64,000 nucleotides of DNA from contig UCJD01000029.1 of assembly GCA_900472605.1 (NCBI GenBank), positions 1 through 64,000 of the forward strand. The letters run 5' to 3'. Positions 1 through 9,618 of this stretch are shown piece by piece (the stretch's first letter is position 1; the number at the start of each line of letters is the position of its first letter). The notes beneath the pieces are model-generated. The model was not told where the DNA came from, did no database searches, and saw only the letters and a program-made list of their open reading frames with translations. This stretch comes from Hyphomicrobiales bacterium. GTDB taxonomy: Bacteria; Pseudomonadota; Alphaproteobacteria; Rhizobiales; Rhizobiaceae. A program made the position numbers and the translations under genes.

Positions 1-52
1 AAAGCGGCCTTTTGCTTTTGCGGCCACATGCAGAACAGAACCTTACAGGACA

Positions 53-164
53 CAAATCCACAGGATTTGCGTCCGGCAGTAAGAGTAAACCGCCAAGCGG
101 TTTACTCAAGCGCGATAAATCCCGAAGGGATTTACGCACCGGATAAGCCGCAGAGCGGCTTACC
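53..164. repeat. Series of four short hairpins before tRNA-fMet
   Basis: Four consecutive perfect or near-perfect inverted repeats, each with a three-base loop: 53-59/63-69, 83-93/97-107, 116-123/127-134 and 144-151/155-162. All share the plan T(C)AAxxCC - 3 nt - GGxxTTA(G), but the paired bases differ between copies in a compensatory way. The last two also share a single bulged A at the stem base, with outer pairs at 112-114/135-137 and 141-142/163-164. In rhizobia tRNA-fMet commonly lies just after the 5S gene, so this is probably the 5S-tRNA spacer of an rRNA operon. The role (RNA processing, pausing or a repeated element) is unknown. Confidence 0.75.
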
Positions 165-171
165 TAGATGG

Positions 172-248
<77 letters not shown>

Positions 249-409
249 AACTTTTTCCCGAAAATGATTTGTCATTCAAACATGGCGCAGAAAGCTCCGG
301 CACACATGCGCCGAGGAGCTTATCCGGCGAGTACCGGCGTCGCTCGGCTCATGCTGGCGACGCAGGCTCGGTGCTTCCGTTTCCCCCCGCTGTTCCATGA
401 AGGGCACCG

Positions 410-490
410 CGTCCCCGCGGCTTCCTGACCGATGGACGGGTGGAGATCGACGACAATACCGTCGAGCGGACAATCAGGCCCCCGCTCGCA
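410..490 (+). pseudogene. IS66-family transposase (TnpC) C-terminal remnant
   Basis: In the frame beginning at 422 the translation reads FLTDGRVEIDDNTVERTIRP, which matches the conserved C-terminal block of IS66-type TnpC (DGRxExDNNxxERxIRP). No start codon, no upstream DDE domain and no terminal repeats are visible, and the frame soon departs from the family. It is a decayed fragment beside the tRNA. The rest of the 249-634 gap holds no other supportable gene. Confidence 0.55.
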
Positions 491-634
491 AACATCAGCA
501 AGCGCATTTACTCTCAGTTTTACCGTAACGTACTTACCGCCAATCAGGTTTCGGACAATGATCCGCATTGGCCGCAATGCGTATCCGTATGACGGCCGTC
601 TATGTGGATTTTCCCCCAACGTGAGGCTTGATCG

Positions 635-2203
635 ATGAGATTTTCTCGAAAGCTTGCAGCGATTGGTTTGCTGCTCCTAAGTGGCTCGGCATACGCACAG
701 GGAACAGCACCGGCCGACCCTGGCAAGCCGAATATTCTCGTTATCTTCGGCGACGACATCGGACAGACGAACATTTCGGCCTACACGATGGGTGTCGTCG
801 GATATCGCACGCCGAATATCGATCGCATCGCCAAAGAAGGCGCGATCTTTACCGACTACTATGCCGAGCAGAGTTGCACCGCGGGGCGGTCAACTTTCAT
901 CACCGGCCAGTGCACGCTGCGAACCGGTCTTTCCAAGGTGGGCCTTCCCGGAGCGCCCATCGGTCTGCAGGCCAGCGATGTGACCATCGCGTCGGCCCTG
1001 AAGGACAAAGGTTACGCCACCGGCCAGTTCGGCAAGAACCATCTTGGCGATCGTGACGAATTCCTGCCAACCAAACACGGCTTCGACCAGTTCTTCGGCA
1101 ACCTCTACCACCTGAACGCGGAGGAAGAGCCGGAAGACCGCAACTACCCGCAGGACCCAGCCTTTCTCAGGCAATTTGGTCCGCGTGGCGTGATCAAGTC
1201 GTCGGCGGACGGAAAGGTCGAGGACACAGGCGCCCTTACGCGCAAGCGTATGGAAACCATCGACGACGAGACATCCGCCGCTGCCATCGACTTCATGAAA
1301 CGTCAGCATGCCCAGGGCAAGCCGTTCTTCACCTGGTTCAACACGACACGCATGCACGCCCGCACCCACGTGCGGGAGGAGCACCGCGACAAGCCCGGGC
1401 TGACCGCACGGACGGAATATGCCGATGGGATGATCGAGCACGATGCAGTCGTGGGAGAGGTCCTGAAGTCGCTTGACGACATGGGGATCGCCGACAACAC
1501 GATCGTCATCTACACGACCGACAACGGCCCGCACGAAAATACCTGGCCAGACGCAGCGAATTCGCCTTTCCGAAACGAGAAAACCTCCAACTGGGAAGGC
1601 GCGTTCCGGGTGCCGGCGATGGTGCGCTGGCCGGGACACATCGAGCCGGCGACCCAGCTAAACGGCATCTTTTCGGGGCTTGATTGGTTCCCGACGCTTC
1701 TCGCAGCCGCGGGCGACACCGACATCAAGGATCGGCTGCTGCAGGGAGCGGCGATCGCGGGCAAGCAATACAAGAACCACCTCGACGGATACAACCAGCT
1801 TGACTATCTGACCGGTAAATCGCCTGATAGTGCTCGCAACGAGTTCTTCTACTTCAACGACGACGGCGATCTGGTGGCCCTGCGCTACGAAAACTGGAAG
1901 ATCGTTTTCGAAGAGCAGCGCGCGATCGGCACCATGGCGATCTGGGCGGAACCGTTTACCAAGCTGCGCGTCCCCAAAATGTTCGATCTCAAGGCCGATC
2001 CTTACGAAAAGGCCGACATCACGTCCAATACCTATTGGGACTGGCTTTTCACCCACGCTTACCTGGTGGTGCCGGCGCAGGCCGAAGTGGCGAAATTCTT
2101 TGCGACGTTCAAGGAATATCCGCCGGCACAGCGTCCAGCGAGCTTCTCGATCGACCAGATTCAGGAGCAACTCCAGCAGTCGCTGAACTCGATGGCCCAA
2201 TAG
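635..2203 (+). CDS. Secreted arylsulfatase-type sulfatase
   Basis: 522 residues, predicted to hydrolyse sulfate esters in the periplasm or outside the cell. Residues 1-21 form a classical signal peptide ending AYA. The mature part begins with the sulfatase metal-binding motif GDD (39-41). It then carries the sulfatase signature CTAGR at 81-85, where Cys81 would be converted to formylglycine (C-x-A-x-R type). Further family landmarks are TTDNGPHE and FRVPAMVRWPGH. Length is normal for the family. It stands alone, starting on the far side of an IS remnant, and ends at a strong hairpin before the convergent nrd operon. The substrate cannot be told from sequence, and maturation needs a formylglycine-generating enzyme that is not in the window. 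Confidence 0.9.
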   Translation: MRFSRKLAAIGLLLLSGSAYAQGTAPADPGKPNILVIFGDDIGQTNISAYTMGVVGYRTPNIDRIAKEGAIFTDYYAEQSCTAGRSTFITGQCTLRTGLSKVGLPGAPIGLQASDVTIASALKDKGYATGQFGKNHLGDRDEFLPTKHGFDQFFGNLYHLNAEEEPEDRNYPQDPAFLRQFGPRGVIKSSADGKVEDTGALTRKRMETIDDETSAAAIDFMKRQHAQGKPFFTWFNTTRMHARTHVREEHRDKPGLTARTEYADGMIEHDAVVGEVLKSLDDMGIADNTIVIYTTDNGPHENTWPDAANSPFRNEKTSNWEGAFRVPAMVRWPGHIEPATQLNGIFSGLDWFPTLLAAAGDTDIKDRLLQGAAIAGKQYKNHLDGYNQLDYLTGKSPDSARNEFFYFNDDGDLVALRYENWKIVFEEQRAIGTMAIWAEPFTKLRVPKMFDLKADPYEKADITSNTYWDWLFTHAYLVVPAQAEVAKFFATFKEYPPAQRPASFSIDQIQEQLQQSLNSMAQ

Positions 2204-2214
2204 GCGACGCAATC

Positions 2215-2249
2215 GTCATGGGCCTGGATAACGAACCCAGGCCCATGAC
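2215..2249. terminator. Perfect 13-bp hairpin between convergent genes
   Basis: GTCATGGGCCTGG at 2215-2227 pairs exactly with 2237-2249 across a 9-nt loop. It lies 11 bases after the sulfatase stop and about 80 bases beyond the nrdF stop on the other strand, so it could end transcription from both sides. There is no T-run, so intrinsic termination is not certain. Confidence 0.55.
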
Positions 2250-2328
2250 GGCAGTGATTGAGGGGGGATTGCCTTGCAATCTTCCCTTGCTCGCGTGCTC
2301 AAGCTGGCGGGCGCCGAAACCGGTTCAA

Positions 2329-3333
<1,005 letters not shown>

Positions 3334-5502
3334 TCAAAGGGCGCAGGAGACGCAGCCCTGCACTTCCGTGCCGGTCAGCGCCATCTGGCGAAGGCGGATG
3401 TAGTAAATCGTCTTGATGCCTTTCTTCCACGCATAGATCTGCGCCTTGTTGATATCGCGCGTCGTCGCGGTATCGCGGAAGAACAATGTCAGCGACAGGC
3501 CCTGGTCGACGTGCTGGGTGGCCGCCGCATAGGTGTCGATGATCTTCTCCGGCCCAATCTCGTAGGCATCCTGGTAGTAGTCGAGATTGTCGTTGGTCAT
3601 GAAGGCGGCCGGATAGTAGACGCGGCCGATCTTGCCTTCCTTGCGGATTTCGATCTTCGAGACGATCGGGTGGATCGAGGAGGTCGAGTGGTTGATGTAG
3701 GAGATCGAGCCCGTCGGCGGCACGGCCTGCAGGTTCTGGTTATAGAGCCCGCCTTGCATGACTGCCTGCTTCAGTTCCAGCCAATCCTCCTGAGTGGGGA
3801 TATGGATCCCTGCCGTCTCGAACAGTTCGGCCACGCGCGCGGTGGCGGGCTTCCATTCGGCCTCGGTGTACTTGTCGAAATATTCGCCCGATGCGTATTT
3901 CGAGCTCTCGAAGCCCTTGAAGCTCTGGCCCCGTTCGACCGCCAGCCGGTTGGAGGCGCGGATGGCGTGATAGGTCACCGTGTAGAAGTACATGTTGGTG
4001 AAATCGACGCCCTCGTCGGAGCCGTAATAGATGCGTTCGCGGGCGAGATAGCCGTGCAGGTTCATCTGACCGAGGCCGATCGCGTGGCTGTCGGCATTGC
4101 CCTTGGCCACCGACGGAACCGAGGTGATGTTGCTCATGTCGGAGACGGCGGTCAGCGCCCGGATCGAGGTCTCGATGGTCTTGCCGAAATCGGACGAATC
4201 CATCGCAGCCGCGATATTGAGCGAGCCGAGGTTGCAGGAGATGTCCTTGCCCATATGCTCGTAGGACAGATCGGCGTTGTAGCGGCTCGCGTCGCTCACC
4301 TGCAGGATTTCCGAGCAGAGATTGCTCATGGTGATGCGCCCTGCGATCGGGTTCGCCCTGTTCACCGTGTCCTCGAACATGATGTAGGGATAGCCGCTCT
4401 CGAACTGGATTTCGGCAATCACCTGGAAGAAATCGCGCGCCTTGATCTTCTTCTTCTTGATGCGGCTGTCGGCCACCATCTCCCGGTATTTCTCGGTGAC
4501 CGAAATCTCGCTGAAGGCGACGCCATAGACGCGTTCGACGTCGTAGGGCGAGAACAGGTACATATCCTCGTTGTTCTTCGCCAGTTCGAAGGTGATATCA
4601 GGGACGACGACGCCAAGCGACAGCGTCTTGATGCGGATCTTCTCGTCGGCGTTTTCGCGCTTGGTGTCGAGGAAGCGCATGATGTCGGGATGATGGGCGT
4701 TGAGATAGACGGCACCTGCGCCCTGCCGGGCGCCAAGCTGGTTGGCGTAAGAGAAGCTGTCTTCCAAGAGTTTCATCACGGGGATGACGCCCGACGACTG
4801 GTTCTCGATCTGCTTGATCGGCGCGCCTGCTTCACGAAGGTTCGTTAGGGACAAAGCAACGCCGCCGCCACGCTTGGAAAGCTGCAGCGCGGAATTGATG
4901 CCGCGCGCAATCGATTCCATGTTGTCTTCGATCCTGAGCAGGAAGCACGACACGAGTTCGCCGCGCTGCTTCTTGCCCGCATTGAGGAAGGTCGGTGTCG
5001 CAGGCTGGAAACGGCCCGAGATGATTTCATCGACCATGTCGCGGGCCAGTGCCTCGTTGCCCTGCGCCAGCGCCAGCGCCACCATGCAGATGCGATCTTC
5101 GTAGCGCTCGAGATAGCGCTTTCCATCGAAAGTCTTCAGCGTATAGCTGGTGTAGTATTTGAAGGCGCCAAGAAAGGTCGGGAAGCGAAACTTCTTGTCA
5201 TAGGCGTGGTCGAACAGGTCGCGCACGAAATTGAACGAGTATTGGTCCAGCACCTCCTGCTCGTAGTAGCCCTCGGTCACTAGGTAATCGAGCTTCTCCC
5301 GGAGATTATGGAAGAACACCGTGTTCTGGTTGACGTGCTGCAGGAAATACTGCTTGGCCGCCTGCCGGTCCTTGTCGAGCTGGATCCTGCCGTCCTCGTC
5401 ATAGAGGTTCAGCATCGCGTTCAGCGCGTGGTAGTCGAGCGTTGCGTCCGCCACCTTCGCATCCGCCGCCTTCACAGGGCGTTCGAGAATTGCCGTGTCC
5501 AA
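3334..5502 (-). CDS. nrdE: Class Ib ribonucleotide reductase, alpha subunit NrdE
   Basis: 722 residues, the catalytic subunit that reduces ribonucleoside diphosphates. Visible landmarks are the [20 protein letters not shown]-terminal segment, the active-site segment [13 protein letters not shown], and the C-terminal GCVSCAL whose two Cys shuttle electrons from NrdH. It lacks the long ATP-cone of class Ia enzymes, as expected for NrdE. The frame opens with TTG at 5502, preceded by AAGGA, and overlaps the 3' end of nrdI by 31 bases, indicating translational coupling. The next Met, inside the conserved HALNAML block, would truncate conserved sequence, so the TTG start is preferred. Confidence 0.96.
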   Translation of the reverse strand: MDTAILERPVKAADAKVADATLDYHALNAMLNLYDEDGRIQLDKDRQAAKQYFLQHVNQNTVFFHNLREKLDYLVTEGYYEQEVLDQYSFNFVRDLFDHAYDKKFRFPTFLGAFKYYTSYTLKTFDGKRYLERYEDRICMVALALAQGNEALARDMVDEIISGRFQPATPTFLNAGKKQRGELVSCFLLRIEDNMESIARGINSALQLSKRGGGVALSLTNLREAGAPIKQIENQSSGVIPVMKLLEDSFSYANQLGARQGAGAVYLNAHHPDIMRFLDTKRENADEKIRIKTLSLGVVVPDITFELAKNNEDMYLFSPYDVERVYGVAFSEISVTEKYREMVADSRIKKKKIKARDFFQVIAEIQFESGYPYIMFEDTVNRANPIAGRITMSNLCSEILQVSDASRYNADLSYEHMGKDISCNLGSLNIAAAMDSSDFGKTIETSIRALTAVSDMSNITSVPSVAKGNADSHAIGLGQMNLHGYLARERIYYGSDEGVDFTNMYFYTVTYHAIRASNRLAVERGQSFKGFESSKYASGEYFDKYTEAEWKPATARVAELFETAGIHIPTQEDWLELKQAVMQGGLYNQNLQAVPPTGSISYINHSTSSIHPIVSKIEIRKEGKIGRVYYPAAFMTNDNLDYYQDAYEIGPEKIIDTYAAATQHVDQGLSLTLFFRDTATTRDINKAQIYAWKKGIKTIYYIRLRQMALTGTEVQGCVSCAL

Positions 5503-5882
5503 AATCGTTCCAATCCTTGTTTGACATTGGCGACGTCCTCTTCAGTGCCCAGGAGCTCGAACCTGTAGAGGTAGGGCACCTGGCATTTCCTGGATATGAT
5601 GTCGCCGGCAAGCCCATAGGTCTCACCGAAATTGCTGTTGCCCGCGGCAATCACGCCCCGGAGGTTCGAACGGTTGTCCGCATCGTTGAGGAAACGGATC
5701 ACCTGTTTGGGCACGGCGCCCTTGCCGCCGTCGCCGCTATAGGTCGGGACGACGAGCACAAAGGGCGAGCGCGCTTCGATGGTCTCGCCAGTGATGGGGA
5801 TACGCCGGGCGGGAAGGCCAAGCTTTTCGACGAAGCGATGGGTGTTCTCCGATCGGCTGGAAAAGTAGATTACCTCGCCCAT
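5472..5882 (-). CDS. nrdI: NrdI flavodoxin-like maturation protein
   Basis: 136 residues, the usual NrdI length. It begins [20 protein letters not shown], the FMN-phosphate-binding loop of this flavodoxin-like family. It then has [20 protein letters not shown] and [14 protein letters not shown], both typical of NrdI. NrdI supplies oxidant (superoxide/peroxide) to assemble the Mn(III)2-tyrosyl cofactor of NrdF. It lies between nrdH and nrdE in the canonical nrdHIEF order, 12 bases after nrdH, and its end overlaps the nrdE start. Confidence 0.96.
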   Translation of the reverse strand: MGEVIYFSSRSENTHRFVEKLGLPARRIPITGETIEARSPFVLVVPTYSGDGGKGAVPKQVIRFLNDADNRSNLRGVIAAGNSNFGETYGLAGDIISRKCQVPYLYRFELLGTEEDVANVKQGLERFWTRQFSNAL

Positions 5883-5894
5883 CGTCGTGTCCGA

Positions 5895-6116
5895 TCAGGC
5901 GAGCGCGCTGATCATGTCGGGGCGGAAGCCCGCCCAATGCTGCTCTCCGGCGATGACGACGGGAACCTGGCGGTATCCGAGGTCCTGCACCAGCTCATAG
6001 GCAGCCGGATCGGTCGAAACGTCGATGATGGTGTAGTCGATGCCCTGACGATCAAGGGCGCGGGTGGTCGCTGTGCACTGAACGCAGGCGGGCTTGCTGT
6101 AGACGGTGATGCTCAT
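5895..6116 (-). CDS. nrdH: NrdH glutaredoxin-like redoxin
   Basis: 73 residues with a thioredoxin-fold redox motif CVQC at 11-14 and the NrdH-type C-terminal half (GYRQVPVVIAGEQHWAGFRPD). It gives electrons to the C-terminal CxxC of NrdE. A GAGGAC ribosome-binding site lies six bases before the ATG. It is the first gene of the operon. The 256 bases between it and the cobalamin riboswitch appear to be untranslated leader. Confidence 0.96.
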   Translation of the reverse strand: MSITVYSKPACVQCTATTRALDRQGIDYTIIDVSTDPAAYELVQDLGYRQVPVVIAGEQHWAGFRPDMISALA

Positions 6117-6372
6117 GGTGTCCTCGTGGGATTGAAAAGGCGTGGAAAATCGTCCGGTCGTCTGCGGACGCCCGAAGGAAAGATCAGAATGGAAATGGCA
6201 CGCGCCGACGGCACGCGGATCGACGCTACTCGCGTTTGCGATGGACTATATGACTGGTCATGGACTTCACCCCGAAGCTTGCTCATGCGGCGATCAGGGG
6301 CAGCGCGCACGCGCCAACATTGCGCGTATCGACGCGACCAACCGGACACCCCGCCCGTGGACGTTACGCTCT

Positions 6373-6564
6373 GAGGCAGGTCTCCTGGCTCGCGGGTCGT
6401 CACATCCATCCTCGCCTTCCCAAAGCATCAAGCTTCAGTGGCTTCTTCGAACAGATGTTCGCCGCTTACAGTTGCGGGGGCAGCTCCGGAATTGCTAGTC
6501 CGTCATGGACGTCGCGCACCGTATTCCCGTCTTAGCTCCGATCCTTGCGAATCGAGAGAACCTC
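6373..6564 (-). ncRNA. Cobalamin (B12) riboswitch upstream of nrdHIEF
   Basis: Read on the minus strand, the conserved B12-element blocks occur in order: GAGG at the 5' end of P1 (6564-6561), GGGAA followed by GGT (about 6528-6518), the B12 box AGCTGCCCCCGCAACTGT (about 6485-6468), GCCACTG (about 6442-6436), and AGCCAGGAGACCTGCCTC closing P1 (6390-6373). It lies in the leader of nrdHIEF. The likely effect is repression of this B12-independent reductase when cobalamin is plentiful. That arrangement is known in bacteria that also have the B12-dependent class II enzyme NrdJ, whose gene is not in this window. Confidence 0.93.
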
Positions 6565-6566
6565 GA

Positions 6567-6582
6567 ACACTACATATAGTAG
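6567..6582. promoter_or_regulatory. NrdR-box-like palindrome
   Basis: ACACTACATATAGTAG closely matches the NrdR box consensus acaCwAtATaTwGtgt. It overlaps the -10 region of the proposed nrdHIEF promoter, as expected for a repressor site. NrdR boxes normally come in pairs; I see no convincing second copy, so the call rests on one site. Confidence 0.65.
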
Positions 6583-6603
6583 ACAAGGTGAAGTTTCCGT
6601 CAA
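6576..6603 (-). promoter_or_regulatory. Sigma-70-type promoter for nrdHIEF
   Basis: On the minus strand TTGACG (6603-6598) is followed after 16 bases by TACTAT (6581-6576). The start of transcription would fall close to the 5' end of the riboswitch at 6564, which fits well. Inference from position and consensus only. Confidence 0.6.
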
Positions 6604-6651
6604 TGGCTATGACTGTGAATCGAAGCGATCATTGGGGATTAAAACCGCGTG

Positions 6652-6760
6652 CTAGAGCAGTTCCAGCAAAAGTGCGAAGCGGTTTTGCGTCCGGAACTGC
6701 GTGAAATTAAAGGGTTAGAGCGGTTTCGCGATTCGAAGAAAAGCGGAACTGATCTAACGA
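6652..6760. repeat. Rhizobial-type intergenic palindromic repeat
   Basis: The block contains TAGAGCAGTTCCAGCAAAAG, GAAGCGGTTTTGCGTCCGGA and, about 65 bases on, TAGAGCGGTTTCGCG followed by AAGCGGAACTGATCTAA. This pattern of paired TAGAGC-type ends around a GCGGTTTTGCGTCCGGAA core is a dispersed intergenic repeat that I recall from many rhizobial genomes (RIME-like). It fills the gap between the nrd promoter and the 3' end of the ROK gene, and no gene is visible there. Confidence 0.55.
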
Positions 6761-6877
6761 ATTTGGAGAGGCAGACTGACATGTCACGCCGATATCCGCC
6801 GTGACAGCCAATTCGCAATGCGACCGACCTCACGCCGCTTGCGGATCGTGGGATGGCGCTTAGGAAACGTGCGTCAC

Positions 6878-8035
6878 TCAATAGAAGCTTTTTCTGAACG
6901 GCGTGACGGCGGCCCCCATCGCCGCCGCGTCGGTTCCGAGTTCGGAAATGATCAGCTTCGGATAGGGACGCGTGACGCCGTAGCGCGGGCGGTCGAAAAC
7001 GCGTGTCCGGTCGATCAGCATCTGCGCAAGGCCCGGCGGCACCTGCCCGCCGAAAACGATTGCCTGCGGGTCGTAGACGGCCCAGATGGCATTGACCAGG
7101 CGATTGTAGGCCGGTGTCACCTCGTCCACCCATTCGCGCACGCCCGGCCAGTTTTCGTCGAAATTCTTGCGCATGAAACTGATCGACGGAACGTTGACGC
7201 CGTTGCGGTTGAGTCTTTCGATCAGCGACTGAAGCGCGGGTCGCACCTTCATCTCCTCGCTGTCATACATGCCGGAAAATTCGCCGGCATTGCCATTGCC
7301 GCCGAGAAGCAGTTCGCCGTCGCTGATCAGGCCGCCGCCGAAGCCATAGTTGAAGCTGAGATAGGCGAGATGCTTGATATAGCGGCCGACGCCGAACATG
7401 GATTCGGCGATCGTGCCGGTCTTGCCACCATTCATGGTCCAGACCGGACGATCGAAAAAATCCGAAAGCATCGGCCCGAGCTCGATCAGCGACCATTCAT
7501 GCAGCGGCAGCGAGGCATTGTAACGGGTGCCGCCCATGTGAAAGCCGGCAATGCCGAAACCGATCCCGAAAAACGCCTCCTTGGTCAGGCCCAGGCGCTG
7601 CTGGCTGGCCGTGATCTGCTCGCGGGCGAGTTCGAGAGATTGTGCCATGCTGCGCTCCCACAGCGGAATGCTGATTTCTGCCAGAATATTGCCGGCCAAG
7701 TCCATCAGGCAGATATCGATCACGTCGGTATTGACGGAGATCCCGCATGAATAGGCGTGTTGTCCGTTGAGGCGCAGCATCGGGCTGGGCTGGCCGCTGC
7801 CGAGGCCGGGTTTTGGCGCTCCGACGCTGACAATGCCGCGCTCCGCCAGCGTATCGACAATGCGGTAAACCGATTGCTGGGTCAGGTCGGACTGCGCCGT
7901 CAGTTCAGAGCGCGACAGACCGGGATGACGCCAGATCAGTCGCAACAGGCTGCGTTCATTGGTGGAGACGACACTGTCATCGCCCGGGCGCAGAAAGTTT
8001 TGTGAAATCAGGTTTTCCGGCGAATAAGCGACCAT
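6878..8035 (-). CDS. ROK-family transcriptional regulator
   Basis: 385 residues. The N-terminal third holds a winged helix (RLIWRHPGLSRSELTAQSDLTQQSVYRIVDTLAERG). It is followed by a ROK/sugar-kinase-like domain with GIGFGIAG and FNYGFGGGLI. The ROK zinc motif (CxCGxxGCxE) is absent; the corresponding place reads NAGEFSGM. This suggests a ligand-sensing domain without kinase or zinc-site function. The start at 8035 is preferred over upstream in-frame Met codons because AAGGAG lies seven bases before it. It is divergent from a glycerophosphodiester-type ABC operon and probably represses it, with a transported compound or its product as inducer. Confidence 0.88.
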   Translation of the reverse strand: MVAYSPENLISQNFLRPGDDSVVSTNERSLLRLIWRHPGLSRSELTAQSDLTQQSVYRIVDTLAERGIVSVGAPKPGLGSGQPSPMLRLNGQHAYSCGISVNTDVIDICLMDLAGNILAEISIPLWERSMAQSLELAREQITASQQRLGLTKEAFFGIGFGIAGFHMGGTRYNASLPLHEWSLIELGPMLSDFFDRPVWTMNGGKTGTIAESMFGVGRYIKHLAYLSFNYGFGGGLISDGELLLGGNGNAGEFSGMYDSEEMKVRPALQSLIERLNRNGVNVPSISFMRKNFDENWPGVREWVDEVTPAYNRLVNAIWAVYDPQAIVFGGQVPPGLAQMLIDRTRVFDRPRYGVTRPYPKLIISELGTDAAAMGAAVTPFRKSFY

Positions 8036-8040
8036 ATCAG

Positions 8041-8058
8041 CTCCTTGCTCGCAAGGAG
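8041..8058. other. Hairpin covering the ROK gene ribosome-binding site
   Basis: CTCCTTGC-TC-GCAAGGAG is a perfect inverted repeat. On the minus strand one arm is the AAGGAG Shine-Dalgarno of the ROK gene starting at 8035, so the mRNA could fold to hide its own ribosome-binding site. The functional meaning is inferred. Confidence 0.45.
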
Positions 8059-8099
8059 TTACCACGCCGGTGTGACAACTGCTACGGGATTTATCTGCG

Positions 8100-8147
8100 C
8101 AAAATCTCGGAATGCATAACCCTCGACGGTTGATCCTCGAGATTTTG
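8100..8147. promoter_or_regulatory. Spaced inverted repeat in ROK/ugp-like divergent promoter
   Basis: CAAAATCTCG at 8100-8109 and its exact reverse complement CGAGATTTTG at 8138-8147 lie about midway between the divergent ROK gene and transporter operon. They are candidate operator half-sites for the ROK protein. The arms are 28 bases apart, so each could be a separate site or the pair could form a loop. Confidence 0.4.
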
Positions 8148-8239
8148 AAAAGGACCTTCACTTAACTGTCACAACGAAAGTGTAACAAGCGCCTCGTCAT
8201 TTCCCCCGACCACGCTCGGGCACTCAAAGGGCGAAGCTT

Positions 8240-9547
8240 ATGAAACTCTCCACTCTGGCGGCGACAGTCGCGCTCATCGGTTGCGCCTCGACGGCGCAGG
8301 CCACCAATATCGAGTTCTGGTACGGCAATACCGGCAATGTCGAAACCGCCATCAAGGCACAGTGCGATGCCTTCAACGCCGCGCAGAGCGAAGACCACGT
8401 CAACTGCGTTGGCCAGGGCTCTTACGAAGTGTCGATGCAGAAGGCGATCGCCGCCTACCGCGCCAAGAACCATCCGGTGCTGATGCAGTTCTTCGATGCC
8501 GGCACGCTCGACCTGATGCTGTCGGACGCTGTTGAACCGGTTCAGGACCTGATGCCTGATGTGAAGTGGGACCAGTATATCGCCGGTGCCCGCGCCTACT
8601 ACGAAACATCGACCGGCAAGCTGTTCGCCCAGCCCTATAATTCCTCGACGCTCTTGTTCTACACCAACAAGACCGAGCTGCAGAAAGCCGGCGTGACGGA
8701 GACGCCAAAGACCTGGGAAGAGGTCATCGAAGCTGCCCGCAAGCTGAAGGCGGCCGGTCATGCCTGCCCGTTCGTCACCGACGGCGACACATGGCGCGTG
8801 CTCGAGCAGTTTTCTGCCCGCCACGGCCTGCCGATCGCCACCAAGCACAATGGTTATGACGGCCTCGACGCCGAATATGTGATCAACACCACCTTTGCCG
8901 CCAAGCATCTCGCCAACCTCGTCGAGTGGCGCAAGGAAGGTCTTGTCCGTCTCGCTGCCGACACCAAGGCCGGCAACTACACGGCCGCCTTCAACGCCGG
9001 CGAATGCGCGATGATGGAACAGTCCTCGGGTTCGTACACCGCTGCCGCCAAGGCGTTCGACGGCAAGTATGAACTCACCGTCGACATGGCACCGATGTAC
9101 AAGGGCTACGAGCGTCACAACACATTCGTCGGTGGCGCCTCGATCTACATCATGAAGGGGCACACAAAGCCGGAAATCGACGCCGCCAAGGCATTCCTGG
9201 ACTTCCTGCGCCGCCCAGACCAGCAGATGTTCTTCACCGCCGCCACTGGCTATGTCCCCGTCACCAACGACGTTCTCGACACGATCGCCAAGAGCCCGGA
9301 CGCCAATTCATCGAAATATGCGACCGCCAAGGTCGGCGTCGAATCGATGAACCAGCCGGCCACCCCTGACACCCGTGGTATCCGTCTCGGCTTCTACGTG
9401 CAGTTCCGCGACGTGTTCATGGAAGAGACCCAGAAGGCCTTTGCTGGCCAGCAGACCATGCAGGTGGCGCTCGACAACACCAAGAAGCGCGGCGACCAGC
9501 TGCTGCGCCGCTTCGAGCAGACCTACAAGGGCAAGAAACTTCCCTGA
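8240..9547 (+). CDS. ABC transporter substrate-binding protein, UgpB-like
   Basis: 435 residues with a signal peptide ending AQA (about residue 21). The body aligns with UgpB, the periplasmic binder of sn-glycerol-3-phosphate and glycerophosphodiesters. Shared stretches include IEFWYGNTGN, AAYRAKNHPVLMQFFDAGT, FAQPYNSSTLLFYTNK, GGASIYIMKG and the end GDQLLRRFEQTYKG. It is the first gene of an operon that continues with two permeases, an ATPase, two glycerophosphodiester phosphodiesterases and an IMPase-like enzyme. That context supports a glycerophosphodiester or G3P-like ligand, though family-1 sugar binders are related and the exact ligand is not proven. Confidence 0.88.
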   Translation: MKLSTLAATVALIGCASTAQATNIEFWYGNTGNVETAIKAQCDAFNAAQSEDHVNCVGQGSYEVSMQKAIAAYRAKNHPVLMQFFDAGTLDLMLSDAVEPVQDLMPDVKWDQYIAGARAYYETSTGKLFAQPYNSSTLLFYTNKTELQKAGVTETPKTWEEVIEAARKLKAAGHACPFVTDGDTWRVLEQFSARHGLPIATKHNGYDGLDAEYVINTTFAAKHLANLVEWRKEGLVRLAADTKAGNYTAAFNAGECAMMEQSSGSYTAAAKAFDGKYELTVDMAPMYKGYERHNTFVGGASIYIMKGHTKPEIDAAKAFLDFLRRPDQQMFFTAATGYVPVTNDVLDTIAKSPDANSSKYATAKVGVESMNQPATPDTRGIRLGFYVQFRDVFMEETQKAFAGQQTMQVALDNTKKRGDQLLRRFEQTYKGKKLP

Positions 9548-9618
9548 TCCATCCACGATGATCCACACCAGGGGGTGGTCTGCCGCCCCCTGGTCATTCC
9601 CGTCACCGGAACTGTCTT

